Assembly (NCBI GenBank): GCA_964524835.1
Contig: CAZGEG010000023.1
Span: 1-64,000 of the forward strand
DNA: 64,000 nucleotides
Origin: JACRCG01 sp964524835
GTDB taxonomy: Bacteria > Desulfobacterota > Desulfuromonadia > Geobacterales > Pseudopelobacteraceae
Reading direction: 5' to 3'
Positions 8,619 to 17,166 of this stretch are shown here, in pieces. Made by a program: the position numbers and the translations under genes. Within the stretch, counting starts at the first letter, position 1, and every line of letters starts with the position of its first letter. Under the pieces are notes generated by a model, which worked only from the letters and a program-made list of their open reading frames with translations, did not search any database and was not told the DNA's origin.

Positions 8619-9365
8619 ATGATTGAGGGGTACGTTCCTGATCCGGGTGTCTGCCAGTCCGCAGACCGCGAACAGCTGATAGTGGAGCATATACCGCTGG
8701 TGAAGTATCTGGTCGGCAGAATGTCGGCCAAGCTCCCGCAGCATCTTGACCAACAGGACCTGACAAGCTCGGCCATGATTGGCCTGATAAATGCAGCTGA
8801 CCGGTTCGACCCCTCCCGTGGCGTGCTCTTTAAAACCTTTGCCGAACAGCATATCCGCGGAACGATTCTGGATGAGCTCCGCTCATACGATGTGCTCAGC
8901 CGTTCCATGCGGGACAGGTACAAGCGGCTCGAACGGGAGCTGCACGGGCTTGAAAGCCGGCTGGGACGCCACCCGACCAGCGAAGAGGTTGCCTGTGCGC
9001 TGGAGATCAGCCTTGATGACTATTTTGAACTGCTGGACGACGTGCGCGTTTTCACCTTCATCAGCCTGGACGACAGCTGGGAGGGTGATGACGGCAGTCC
9101 GCTCTGCCTTGCCGATGTGCTGTGTGAAAGCGAAGCAAAAAATCCGCAGCAGCAGGTCATCGCCCTGCAACTGGCCGAGGCACTCGGTGAGGCCATAGAT
9201 ACTCTGCCCGAGAAAGAATGCCTGGCGGTTAAGCTCTATTACAACGAAGATCTCAATCTCAAGGAAATCGGCGAGATGCTTGGGCTGACCGAGTCCCGGA
9301 TCTCGCAGCTCATCAGTCAGGCAATGGTCAGGCTGCGTTCGCGACTCAGGCTGCACCGGAGTTGA
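8619..9365 (+). CDS. fliA: Flagellar sigma factor 28 (FliA)
   Basis: FliA directs RNA polymerase to late flagellar and chemotaxis genes. The 248-residue protein carries sigma region 2 (DLTSSAMIGLINAADRFDP and RGTILDELRSYD), region 3 and a region 4 helix-turn-helix (LKEIGEMLGLTESRISQL). GGAGG lies 11 nt before the chosen ATG, and the gene begins 4 nt after the flhG stop. Placement between flhG and the rod genes is common in this phylum. A FlgM anti-sigma gene is not in this window. Confidence 0.95.
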   Translation: MIEGYVPDPGVCQSADREQLIVEHIPLVKYLVGRMSAKLPQHLDQQDLTSSAMIGLINAADRFDPSRGVLFKTFAEQHIRGTILDELRSYDVLSRSMRDRYKRLERELHGLESRLGRHPTSEEVACALEISLDDYFELLDDVRVFTFISLDDSWEGDDGSPLCLADVLCESEAKNPQQQVIALQLAEALGEAIDTLPEKECLAVKLYYNEDLNLKEIGEMLGLTESRISQLISQAMVRLRSRLRLHRS

Positions 9366-9380
9366 AAAGGGGAAACGGAT

Positions 9381-10118
9381 ATGAACAGTGGCATATACCC
9401 GGCAGTGTCGGGAAGCCTGGCCGCCATGCAGCGACTGGACGTGATCAGCAATAACCTGGCGAATGTCAACACCCCGGGGTTCAAAAAGGACAAGATGTCA
9501 TTCGAAGGGATGCTGGCCGGGGGTGTCAATCCGCCGGCAGTTCCGCAGGGGAAGACCGCCGATCCTATCCTGCAGAGGGGCAACATCTATATCGACCATG
9601 CCGCCGGCCAGACCAGCCAGAGCGGCAACCCTCTCGATCTGGCGCTGGACGGCGACGGCTTCTTTGCCGTGACCACCCCGGAAGGAACCGCCTACACCCG
9701 CCAGGGCAATTTTCACCCGTCTCCGGACGGCACGCTGGTAACGGCCGACGGTTACCCGGTACAGGGTGCGGGCGGTGCCGCGATCCGCATCCAGGGGAGC
9801 CATGTGGAAATTGATGCCAAAGGGGCGGTTACGGTTGACGGCGCGGAGGTCGGCACAATCTCGGTAGTGGATTTTGAAAAGCCGTACACGCTGACAAAGT
9901 CCGGCAGTACACTGTTTGTCCCGGCAGACCCGCAGGCGGCCCCGCAGGCGGGGAAGGCCCAGCTGCTGCAGGGTCACCTGGAAGGTTCGAATGTGGAGAG
10001 CATTTCGGAAATGGTGCAGCTGATCGAGACCAACCGCTATTTCGAGGCGTGTTCGAAAGTTATAAAAGGATTCGACGATATGACGGCTAAAGCCGCCAAT
10101 GAACTGGGCAGGGTCTAG
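9381..10118 (+). CDS. flgF: Flagellar basal-body rod protein FlgF
   Basis: This is a 245-residue axial protein of the rod/hook family. It has the N-terminal SGSLAAMQRLDVISNNLANVNTPGF motif split around residue 10-35, the DGDGFFAV-type core and the C-terminal EMVQLIETNRYFEA coiled segment. It forms part of the proximal to distal rod next to FlgG. The family has no cleaved signal and is exported by the flagellar type III apparatus. It lies 15 nt after fliA and is followed by the longer paralog flgG, which supports FlgF rather than another rod protein. Confidence 0.93.
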   Translation: MNSGIYPAVSGSLAAMQRLDVISNNLANVNTPGFKKDKMSFEGMLAGGVNPPAVPQGKTADPILQRGNIYIDHAAGQTSQSGNPLDLALDGDGFFAVTTPEGTAYTRQGNFHPSPDGTLVTADGYPVQGAGGAAIRIQGSHVEIDAKGAVTVDGAEVGTISVVDFEKPYTLTKSGSTLFVPADPQAAPQAGKAQLLQGHLEGSNVESISEMVQLIETNRYFEACSKVIKGFDDMTAKAANELGRV

Positions 10119-10154
10119 CTCGCGACACAATCAGCCAGGAACAAGGAGTAACGT

Positions 10155-10943
10155 ATGATTAGAGCACTATGGACAGCGGCCTCCGGTATGCAGGGTCAGC
10201 AGAAGAGCATTGATGTTGTTGCCAACAACCTTGCCAACGTGAATACAACCGGCTTCAAACGCAGCCGTGCGGACTTTCAGGATCTTATTTACCAGAACCT
10301 GAAATCAACCGGATCGCCCTCAACGAGCACAACCCAGGTGCCGACCGGCATCCAGATCGGTCTTGGCAGCAGGTTGGCGGCGGTAACTAAAATTTTCACC
10401 CCGGGAGACTTTACCCAGACCGGGAACGAGCTTGACCTTGCCATTGAGGGTGACGGTTTCTTCCAGATCCAGATGCCTGACGGAACTACCGGATACTCCC
10501 GCGCCGGCGCTTTCAAGAAGGACAGCACCGGGCGGGTCGTGACGTCGGACGGCTACCCGCTGCTCCCTTCGATCACCATTGCCTCCAATGCCACTAAAAT
10601 CAACATCGGCAGCGACGGCACCGTTTCCGTGATGCAGGCGGGGCAGAGCACGCCGACTACGGCCGGGCAGATCGAGCTGGTATCGTTTTCAAACCCTTCC
10701 GGCCTCGCCAGTCTGGGAAAAAATCTGTACCAGACTTCGGATGCCTCCGGCACCGCCACCCCCGGCAATCCCGGCGCAAACGGCTTGGGTACCGTCGGCC
10801 AGGGAGTTCTGGAGATGAGCAACGTCAACGTGGCTGAAGAGATGGTAAACATGATCGTAGGGCAGCGCGCCTACGAGATCAATTCGAAAGCGGTCACGGC
10901 TGCGGATGAAATGCTGCAGACGGCCAATAATCTGAAACGCTAG
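10155..10943 (+). CDS. flgG: Flagellar distal rod protein FlgG
   Basis: The 262-residue protein has MIRALWTAASGMQGQQKSID, VANNLANVNTTGFKRSRADF, the EGDGFFQIQMPDG core and a C-terminal helix VAEEMVNMIVGQRAYEINSK. These are hallmarks of FlgG, which builds the distal rod passing through the P and L rings. GGAG lies upstream of the ATG. The order flgF-flgG-flgA-flgH-flgI fits a distal-rod and ring sub-operon. Confidence 0.97.
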   Translation: MIRALWTAASGMQGQQKSIDVVANNLANVNTTGFKRSRADFQDLIYQNLKSTGSPSTSTTQVPTGIQIGLGSRLAAVTKIFTPGDFTQTGNELDLAIEGDGFFQIQMPDGTTGYSRAGAFKKDSTGRVVTSDGYPLLPSITIASNATKINIGSDGTVSVMQAGQSTPTTAGQIELVSFSNPSGLASLGKNLYQTSDASGTATPGNPGANGLGTVGQGVLEMSNVNVAEEMVNMIVGQRAYEINSKAVTAADEMLQTANNLKR

Positions 10944-10961
10944 CAACGGGACTGATCTGAC

Positions 10962-11675
10962 ATGAGCCGATTTGCAGTAATAATGTGTATCTGTGCCGTG
11001 ACGTTTGCGCTCTGTTTTCCTTCCCGGGCGGACGCGGCTGTTGACAGGGAACAGGAAGTACGTGAAGCGGTGCTGGCGTTTCTGGCCGCCCGGACCTCAG
11101 GTATGGGTTGGGAGGTGCGGCTCAGGAAGATGACGATTTCCGCAGAACTCAAGCTTCCGGCCGGAAAGATGGAATACGAGGTGGCGGCGCCTCAGCAGTG
11201 GGGTGGCTGGGGAACTGTCAGCATATCCGTGCTGGCCCGCCAGCACGACGAAGTCGTGCGCAACATTCCGGTAAGGATAGAAGTTGAGGCGCTGGCCGAC
11301 ATGGTTGTGGCCCTGCATCAGATCGATCATGGAGAGATTGTCACCGCTGCAGATGTCGTACTGCAGAAACGTGAAATTACCCAGAATTCCCACCTCGCCG
11401 CCCGGACGATTGATGACGTGATCGGGAAGAGAACCCGCACGACCCTGAGGAGCAACCAGCCGGTGCGCGCCGACCAGGTTGAAAAGGTGCCGCTGGTCAA
11501 GACCGGCCAGATGGTAACAATCGTTGCGGAGAATGAAGTGCTGAAGATTTCCGTCTCCGGGAAAGCGCGCAGTGCCGGCGCGGAAGGGGACACCATCAGG
11601 GTGCAGAACCTGACCTCACTCAAGGAAATCCCGGCCAGGGTCATCAGTGCAACTACCGTACAGGTCGCTTTTTGA
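10962..11675 (+). CDS. flgA: Flagellar P-ring assembly chaperone FlgA
   Basis: The 237-residue protein begins with a Sec signal peptide (VIMCICAVTFALCFPSRADA). The C-terminal half is a SAF domain (HQIDHGEIVTAADVVLQKREI, IGKRTRTTLRSNQPVRADQVE). FlgA helps periplasmic FlgI monomers assemble into the P ring around the rod. It lies 18 nt after flgG and immediately before flgH and flgI, its functional partners. Confidence 0.92.
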   Translation: MSRFAVIMCICAVTFALCFPSRADAAVDREQEVREAVLAFLAARTSGMGWEVRLRKMTISAELKLPAGKMEYEVAAPQQWGGWGTVSISVLARQHDEVVRNIPVRIEVEALADMVVALHQIDHGEIVTAADVVLQKREITQNSHLAARTIDDVIGKRTRTTLRSNQPVRADQVEKVPLVKTGQMVTIVAENEVLKISVSGKARSAGAEGDTIRVQNLTSLKEIPARVISATTVQVAF

Positions 11676-11701
11676 ACAGAGGTCTGATCGAAGGAACGTC
11701 C

Positions 11702-12376
11702 ATGAAAAAGATAAGTATAATACTGCTGTTATTACTGCTGACCGGCTGCGCGATCGAGAGAACCGACATCAAGACCGCCGGTTTTGAAGATCCCCAGCCG
11801 AAACCCCCCGCAGACTACTCGAACGGTTCGATCTGGCAGTCGGCATCGGGCGGTTTGACAGAGGACATGAAGGCCCGGCGGCGGGGCGACATCATCACGG
11901 TTGTTATTTCCGAGACCGCCAGCGCCTCCAAGGAAGCCAAAACCGGCACATCGCGGGACAGCTCCATGAGTGCCGGGATGCCGGCCTTTCTGGGTCTGGA
12001 GAACACCGGGATAATCAAGAACAATTTCGCCGATCTGGCCAAAATCATCAGTGCCAGTTCCAATACGAAATTCCAGGGCGCCGGTTCCACCTCGCGCCAG
12101 GAAAATCTGAAGGCGACCATCACCGCCAGGGTGGTGGACGTGCAGTCGAACGGCAACCTGATGATAGAGGGGCGGCGCAACATCAAGGTCAATGAAGAGG
12201 ACCAGATAATCGTGCTGGAAGGTACCGTGCGCACCCGCGATATTGCCCCGGATAACACCGTAAATTCGATCTATGTTGCCGATGCGCGCATCAGCTATTC
12301 CGGGAGGGGAATCATATCCGACCGGCAGAGCCCCGGTTGGCTGATGAATATCTTCGACAAAATCTGGCCCTTCTGA
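11702..12376 (+). CDS. flgH: Flagellar L-ring lipoprotein FlgH
   Basis: FlgH forms the outer-membrane L ring. The chosen start, with AAGGA 6 nt upstream, gives the lipoprotein signal MKKISIILLLLLLTGC with a classical LTGC lipobox. The mature part shows RRRGDIITVVISETASASK and VNEEDQIIVLEGTVRTRDI, both typical of FlgH, and 224 residues is normal. An in-frame ATG at 11672 overlaps the flgA stop but would bury the signal peptide, so it is less likely. Confidence 0.94.
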   Translation: MKKISIILLLLLLTGCAIERTDIKTAGFEDPQPKPPADYSNGSIWQSASGGLTEDMKARRRGDIITVVISETASASKEAKTGTSRDSSMSAGMPAFLGLENTGIIKNNFADLAKIISASSNTKFQGAGSTSRQENLKATITARVVDVQSNGNLMIEGRRNIKVNEEDQIIVLEGTVRTRDIAPDNTVNSIYVADARISYSGRGIISDRQSPGWLMNIFDKIWPF

Positions 12377-12411
12377 TGCCCGGCATCAGTTCATCCACAA
12401 AAGGCAGCCCC

Positions 12412-13512
12412 ATGATAAGAAGCGTAACCACGATACTCTTTGCCCTTGTTTTTTTGACGGTCTCCACTGCCCATGCGATCCGCATCAAGGACCTCGCTTC
12501 GTTCGAAGGGGTGCGGGACAACCAGCTGATCGGCTACGGTCTGGTAGTGGGGCTGAACGGCACCGGAGACAGCGATCAGACCCGGTTTCAAATCCAGTCG
12601 GTAGTGAATATGCTCGAGCGGATGGGGGTCACCACCTCCGTCAACGACATCAAGATAAAAAACGTGGCGGCCGTCATGGTGACGGCGACCCTCCCCCCCT
12701 TTGCCAAACAGGGAAACCGCCTGGATGTCCTTGTTTCGTCCATGGGGGACGCCAAGAGCATTGCCGGCGGCACGCTGCTGATGGCCCCGCTGAAAGGCGC
12801 TGACAACCAGGTTTATGCCGTTGCCCAGGGGTCGATCCTGACCAACTCGTTTGCCTTCGGCGGCCAGGGCGCCTCCGCCCAGAAAAACCACCCGACCGCC
12901 GGTCGGGTACCGAACGGAGCGCTGGTGGAGCGGGAACTTCCCAACACCCTGACCGGCAAGTCCGTTTTAAACATGAACCTGAATGTTGCCGATTTCACCA
13001 CCGCCTCGCGCATCGTGACCGCGGTCAACGACAAGTTCAAAAGCGCCGTGGCCGCCAGCAGCGATCCCGGTTCGGTGACCCTGACGCTTCCCGAGGAATA
13101 TGCGAACCGCGCCGTCGAGTTCGTAGCGGCGCTGGAGCGGCTGGAAGTCAGGCCGGATCTGCAGGCGAAAGTCGTTCTGAACGAGCGTACCGGTACCATT
13201 GTCATGGGAGAGAACGTGCGGATTTCCACCGTCGCGGTCACCCACGGCAGCCTGTCGCTGGTTATCAAGGAAACTCCGCAGGTATCGCAGCCGGCACCGT
13301 TCAGCAAGACCGGCGAGACCAAGGTCGTGCCGCGCACCGACCTGAAAGTCGAAGAGGAGAACCGGCGGCTGCTGGTGCTGCAGGAAGGCGCCAGCATCGG
13401 CGACGTCGTGCGGGCGCTCAATCTGCTGGGGGTCACTCCGCGCGACCTGATCAGCATCCTCCAGGCGGTCAAGGCCGCCGGTGCGCTGCAGGCGGAACTT
13501 TCCATAATTTAA
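12412..13512 (+). CDS. flgI: Flagellar P-ring protein FlgI
   Basis: FlgI forms the periplasmic P ring, a bushing for the rod. The start at 12412 gives a clean signal peptide (MIRSVTTILFALVFLTVSTA then HA) followed by IRIKDLASFEGVRDNQLIGYG, a family signature. Later motifs include RLDVLVSSMGDAKS, GGTLLMAPL and NERTGTIVMGENVRIS. The protein of 366 residues is normal. An alternative in-frame ATG at 12376 overlaps the flgH stop but precedes the signal peptide. Confidence 0.96.
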   Translation: MIRSVTTILFALVFLTVSTAHAIRIKDLASFEGVRDNQLIGYGLVVGLNGTGDSDQTRFQIQSVVNMLERMGVTTSVNDIKIKNVAAVMVTATLPPFAKQGNRLDVLVSSMGDAKSIAGGTLLMAPLKGADNQVYAVAQGSILTNSFAFGGQGASAQKNHPTAGRVPNGALVERELPNTLTGKSVLNMNLNVADFTTASRIVTAVNDKFKSAVAASSDPGSVTLTLPEEYANRAVEFVAALERLEVRPDLQAKVVLNERTGTIVMGENVRISTVAVTHGSLSLVIKETPQVSQPAPFSKTGETKVVPRTDLKVEEENRRLLVLQEGASIGDVVRALNLLGVTPRDLISILQAVKAAGALQAELSII

Positions 13513-13549
13513 CGCTTAATAGAATAGCGGGTCAGGACGATAAGAACTT

Positions 13550-13927
13550 ATGGAAATGAATATTGCCACAGCAGTCCCTGATGCATCGGAAAGCGCGGCG
13601 GACAAGGCGCGTGTCCTGCAGCGCGCGGTATCCGGCGGCGGCGCCGGCCTGACCGAAAAACAGCGGCTGCAGGCTAAAAAAGTATCACAGGACTTTGAAG
13701 CGCTGTTCGTCGGCATGATGATGAAGTCGATGCGCGAAACGGTGGGAAAAGACAAGCTGACCGGCGGCGGCCACGGGGACGATGTCTACCGGTCGATGCT
13801 TGACCAGGAATACGCCGCTGCTTCGGTGAAGCGCGGCGGCGGGCTGGGAATCGCCAAAATGATCGAAAAGGATATCATCCGCCAGGAAAGTCGCAATGCC
13901 CGGCGGACGGTCGATACGAAAGAATAA
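13550..13927 (+). CDS. flgJ: Single-domain FlgJ rod-binding protein
   Basis: The 125-residue protein contains the FlgJ N-terminal rod-binding domain: QDFEALFVGMMMKSMRETV, GDDVYRSMLDQEYA and GGGLGIAKMI. It caps rod assembly in the periplasm. The muramidase domain found in enterobacterial FlgJ is absent. Such single-domain forms are common outside gamma- and beta-proteobacteria and leave cell-wall cutting to a separate enzyme. It lies between flgI and flgN with AGGA upstream. Confidence 0.9.
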   Translation: MEMNIATAVPDASESAADKARVLQRAVSGGGAGLTEKQRLQAKKVSQDFEALFVGMMMKSMRETVGKDKLTGGGHGDDVYRSMLDQEYAAASVKRGGGLGIAKMIEKDIIRQESRNARRTVDTKE

Positions 13928-13939
13928 CAGGACGGCACT

Positions 13940-14443
13940 ATGACGACCCAGATCAAACCGGTATATGACAGCTTAGGCGCACTTCTGGATGCGTTCGGCG
14001 AGCTTGAACGCACGGTGCTGCAGGAGCGGGAGGATGTGATCGCGCTCAACCTCGAGGGACTCAACACCCGCCGCCAGGAGTCGGAGTCGTTCTTTACCCA
14101 TGTCCGCGAACTCAGCGAACGGGCGTCGCAGCAGATTATTGCCGCATGCGAGGCCCGGGGCGTTGCAGACGGCAAGGGGCTGACGCAGCTGATCGACGTC
14201 ATCCCGAAACCGGATCGCGACCGCCTGGCGGCGCTGCAGAAATCGATTCAGACTAAATCGGCTGCGGTAGAAAATGCCCTGAATGTGAACCGCGCGCTGC
14301 TGCAGGATTCCCTGGCTTTTACCACCCAGACGCTGCACATGTTTACTTCCATTCTCAAGAGCAGCAGCAGCAATACGTACGGCCAGCAGGGGCGTTTCAT
14401 GGAAACGGCAGGTCAGCCCCGGATCATTTGCAAGGAGATCTAG
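13940..14443 (+). CDS. flgN: FlgN-type chaperone for hook-junction proteins
   Basis: The 167-residue protein is almost entirely helical, with heptad-like segments (LDAFGELERTVLQEREDVIA, RRQESESFFTHVRELSERAS) typical of the FlgN family. FlgN keeps FlgK and FlgL unfolded and delivers them to the export gate (FlhA). Its stop codon directly abuts the flgK start, and flgL follows, which fits a chaperone encoded with its clients. Sequence conservation in this family is low, so the call rests partly on position. Confidence 0.85.
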   Translation: MTTQIKPVYDSLGALLDAFGELERTVLQEREDVIALNLEGLNTRRQESESFFTHVRELSERASQQIIAACEARGVADGKGLTQLIDVIPKPDRDRLAALQKSIQTKSAAVENALNVNRALLQDSLAFTTQTLHMFTSILKSSSSNTYGQQGRFMETAGQPRIICKEI

Positions 14444-15925
14444 ATGGGTATCAACGCGATCTTTAACACAGCGGCATCCAGTCTGGCGGCACAGAGAATT
14501 GCCCTGGACGTCACCGGCGAGAATATTGCCAACGTCAATACGGAGGGGTATTCACGGCAGCGGGTCATTCTCGACACGGCGGCGCCGACGACACACATCA
14601 GCGGCTTTCCGCTCGGCAGCGGCGTCAATGTAACCGCGGTGCAGCGGATGTACGACAGTGTGCTCAACAAACAGATCAACGACGGCATCAGCGTTCTCGG
14701 CAACAACGAACAGCGGCTTTCGATGCTGAAGCAGCTCGAACCCTATTTCAACGAGCTGACCGGCAACGCTCTGGGTGATGCGATGCAGGGGATGACGGAC
14801 GCCTGGCAGTCGCTTTCCCTGAACCCGTCCGGTCTGGCCGAGCGCCAGACGGTCATTGGCCGGGCAACGATCCTGACCGATACTTTTTATGCGATCAACA
14901 ACAGCATCGCCAATGTGCAGACCTTTGCCGACCAGAGCATCACGTCGGCGGCCACGGATATCACGCAGAAGGCCAAGGAAATCGCCAACCTGAACAGCCA
15001 GATACTGACCACGGAGCAGGCTTCAGGAAACGCCAATGAACTGCGGGATAAACGGGACCTGCTGATTCAGCAGATCTCCAAGCAGGTAGGGATTACCTCA
15101 GCAGAACAGCAGGACGGCACCGTGACGGTCAAACTGCTCGGCGGGGAGGACCTGGTCAGCGGCGTAAGCTATGCCACGCTCTACAGCAACAAGGTCGGCC
15201 CGGCGGTGACCGATAATACCCTGCTCATCACCGCCGTTGGCAATCCGCCCCCGGCAGCCGTCCCGGCCACCGATACCAATGTGACCGCCACGATCGGCGG
15301 CAGCAATAATTCCCAGGGGCAGATCGGCGGGCTGCTCTATTCCCGCGATACGGCCATGCCGGGCTACCTGGCCAAGCTGGATGAACTTGCCTACAACCTG
15401 GCCCAGCAGACCAATGCGGTCCATGCCGCCGGCTGGAATCTGAACAATGCGACCGGCATTGACTTTTTCAGCCCGGCAACGCCGGCCGCACCGCCGGCGC
15501 CGGCCGCTGCATTTGCCGGGTACAGCAAGACCATTGCCGTGGCTATTACCAGCACGAACGAGATTGCGGCGGCTGACACGAACCCGCTCATCGGCGGAAC
15601 CGGCAACAACAAAAATGCCCTGCTGCTCAAGGACCTGGCGAATACGCCGGTGGCGTTTGCCGGTGGTGTCCTGGTGACGACCGGTTCGTATTACAACGCC
15701 CTGGTCAGCAGTGTGGGCGTCGACGTGCAGTCCGCAACAAACCTTGCGGCGCAGAATAACGGCTTTATCAGGCAGCTCAATGCACTGCGCGAGTCCAATT
15801 CCGGGGTATCCCTGGATGAGGAGCTGATAAACCTGATGAAATACCAGAAGGCATTCGAAGGGGCCGCCCGGGTCATCAACACGGCGACCCAGATGCTGGA
15901 CACCATATTGGGCATGGTCCGTTAG
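14444..15925 (+). CDS. flgK: Hook-filament junction protein FlgK (HAP1)
   Basis: FlgK forms the first junction zone between hook and filament. The protein (493 aa) has the N-terminal MGINAIFNTAASSLAAQRIA and TGENIANVNTEGYSRQ, the conserved NELRDKRDLLIQQISKQ, and the C-terminal ESNSGVSLDEELINLMKYQK with AARVINTATQMLDTIL. The middle (about residues 255-400) is variable and holds an Ala/Pro-rich patch. It is exported by the flagellar type III system with FlgN as the likely chaperone. Confidence 0.97.
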   Translation: MGINAIFNTAASSLAAQRIALDVTGENIANVNTEGYSRQRVILDTAAPTTHISGFPLGSGVNVTAVQRMYDSVLNKQINDGISVLGNNEQRLSMLKQLEPYFNELTGNALGDAMQGMTDAWQSLSLNPSGLAERQTVIGRATILTDTFYAINNSIANVQTFADQSITSAATDITQKAKEIANLNSQILTTEQASGNANELRDKRDLLIQQISKQVGITSAEQQDGTVTVKLLGGEDLVSGVSYATLYSNKVGPAVTDNTLLITAVGNPPPAAVPATDTNVTATIGGSNNSQGQIGGLLYSRDTAMPGYLAKLDELAYNLAQQTNAVHAAGWNLNNATGIDFFSPATPAAPPAPAAAFAGYSKTIAVAITSTNEIAAADTNPLIGGTGNNKNALLLKDLANTPVAFAGGVLVTTGSYYNALVSSVGVDVQSATNLAAQNNGFIRQLNALRESNSGVSLDEELINLMKYQKAFEGAARVINTATQMLDTILGMVR

Positions 15926-15960
15926 TTTCACCACACCAGCCGGACGTAGAGGAGCAGGAC

Positions 15961-17049
15961 ATGCGTATCACAACTAAAATGACCGCCGATAATTCTCTGT
16001 TCAATATCAATGAGGGGCGGATACGGCTCGACAGGCTGAATGAAAAGATCTCCTCCGGCAAGCAGGTTAACCGCCCTTCCGATGACCCGGTCGCCACGAG
16101 GAAAATTCTTGATGTGGAAAGTCAGATCAAGAATTCCAACCAGTCCATCAGCAACATCAAAACCGGCCAGACCTGGCTGAGCCTGACCGGAACGGGTCTG
16201 GAGGGGCTCCTTTCCACGGTGATGGAAATCAAGTCCACCGCCGGACAGGCGGTGAGCGGCATCAGTGACCCGGTAAAAAAAGCCGATATGCTGGGACAGC
16301 TCAAACTGTTCCGGGACCAGTTGATGGATTACACCAATGCACAGGTCGGCAACCAGTATATTTTCAGCGGCTTCAAGAGTGAAAAGGCACCATTTGCACC
16401 GACATCAATACCGGCCGATATGACAGCCGGCAGTCCGGCCATCACCAACATCGATGCAACCAACCTTTATCCGGGGTTGCCCATAACCGGCCCCGGCATA
16501 CCGGCAAACAGCACCGTGGCGGCCATAACAACCCCCGGAGTCGGCGGCGCCATCACCATTTCCAATCCGGCCACGGCAACGGCTACACCGGGTACCCTGA
16601 CATTTACCGGGATGTACCAGGGGACGGAGGACCAGCTCAATATAGATGTCGGCGGACGCGCACCGGTTCCCGTGAATGTGTCAGCCGGAGCAGTCCTGAG
16701 GGGAACCCAGGGTGGTGTTGACATAATCAGGACACTGGACAACCTCGTCGCCGCAATTAGCAACGACGATGTCGCCGGCATACAGACCGCGAATAACGAC
16801 CTGGACCAGGCAAATCAGCAGGTGCTGAGTGCTGTCAGCGATGTGGGCATGCGCAAGGCGAGGTTGGATAATGCCCTGTCGTCCCAGGAGCGGAACAGCA
16901 ACACGCTGAGGGCGATACATGATGGTATGCAGAATATTGACATGGCAGCGGCAGCGATTGCCCTGACACAGCAGAAGACCGCTTTTGACGCCGCCCTCGC
17001 CGCCACTGCCAAGATAATGCCGTTGTCGCTGCTGGACTACATGCGCTGA
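15961..17049 (+). CDS. flgL: Hook-filament junction protein FlgL (HAP3) with an inserted domain
   Basis: FlgL forms the second junction zone, bearing the filament. N-terminal MRITTKMTADNSLFNINEG, RLNEKISSGKQVNRPSDDP and NQYIFSGFKS, and the C-terminal helices after residue 290, are typical. At 362 residues it is longer than the usual roughly 300. The extra length maps to residues about 147-215, which read as a beta-rich Gly/Pro/Thr segment (SPAITNIDATNLYPGLPITG) like motifs in phage and adhesin proteins. GGAGCAGG precedes the ATG. It is the last gene of the flagellar operon; fliW and csrA, which often follow, are absent. Confidence 0.94.
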   Translation: MRITTKMTADNSLFNINEGRIRLDRLNEKISSGKQVNRPSDDPVATRKILDVESQIKNSNQSISNIKTGQTWLSLTGTGLEGLLSTVMEIKSTAGQAVSGISDPVKKADMLGQLKLFRDQLMDYTNAQVGNQYIFSGFKSEKAPFAPTSIPADMTAGSPAITNIDATNLYPGLPITGPGIPANSTVAAITTPGVGGAITISNPATATATPGTLTFTGMYQGTEDQLNIDVGGRAPVPVNVSAGAVLRGTQGGVDIIRTLDNLVAAISNDDVAGIQTANNDLDQANQQVLSAVSDVGMRKARLDNALSSQERNSNTLRAIHDGMQNIDMAAAAIALTQQKTAFDAALAATAKIMPLSLLDYMR

Positions 17050-17072
17050 CAGGCGAAGCCATAGCTATGCGT

Positions 17073-17103
17073 AACGGCGGGCCGCTCATGCCCGCCGTTT
17101 TTA
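17073..17103 (+). terminator. Rho-independent terminator of the flagellar operon
   Basis: AACGGCGGG (17073-17081) pairs with CCCGCCGTT (17091-17099) around a 9-nt loop, followed directly by a T run. It sits 24 nt after the flgL stop. Confidence 0.9.
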
Positions 17104-17166
17104 TTCAATTCCTGAAAAAGTTCGGGAACAGAGTCTGCCCGAGCATCCCGGAGTGTTTCCACCCCC

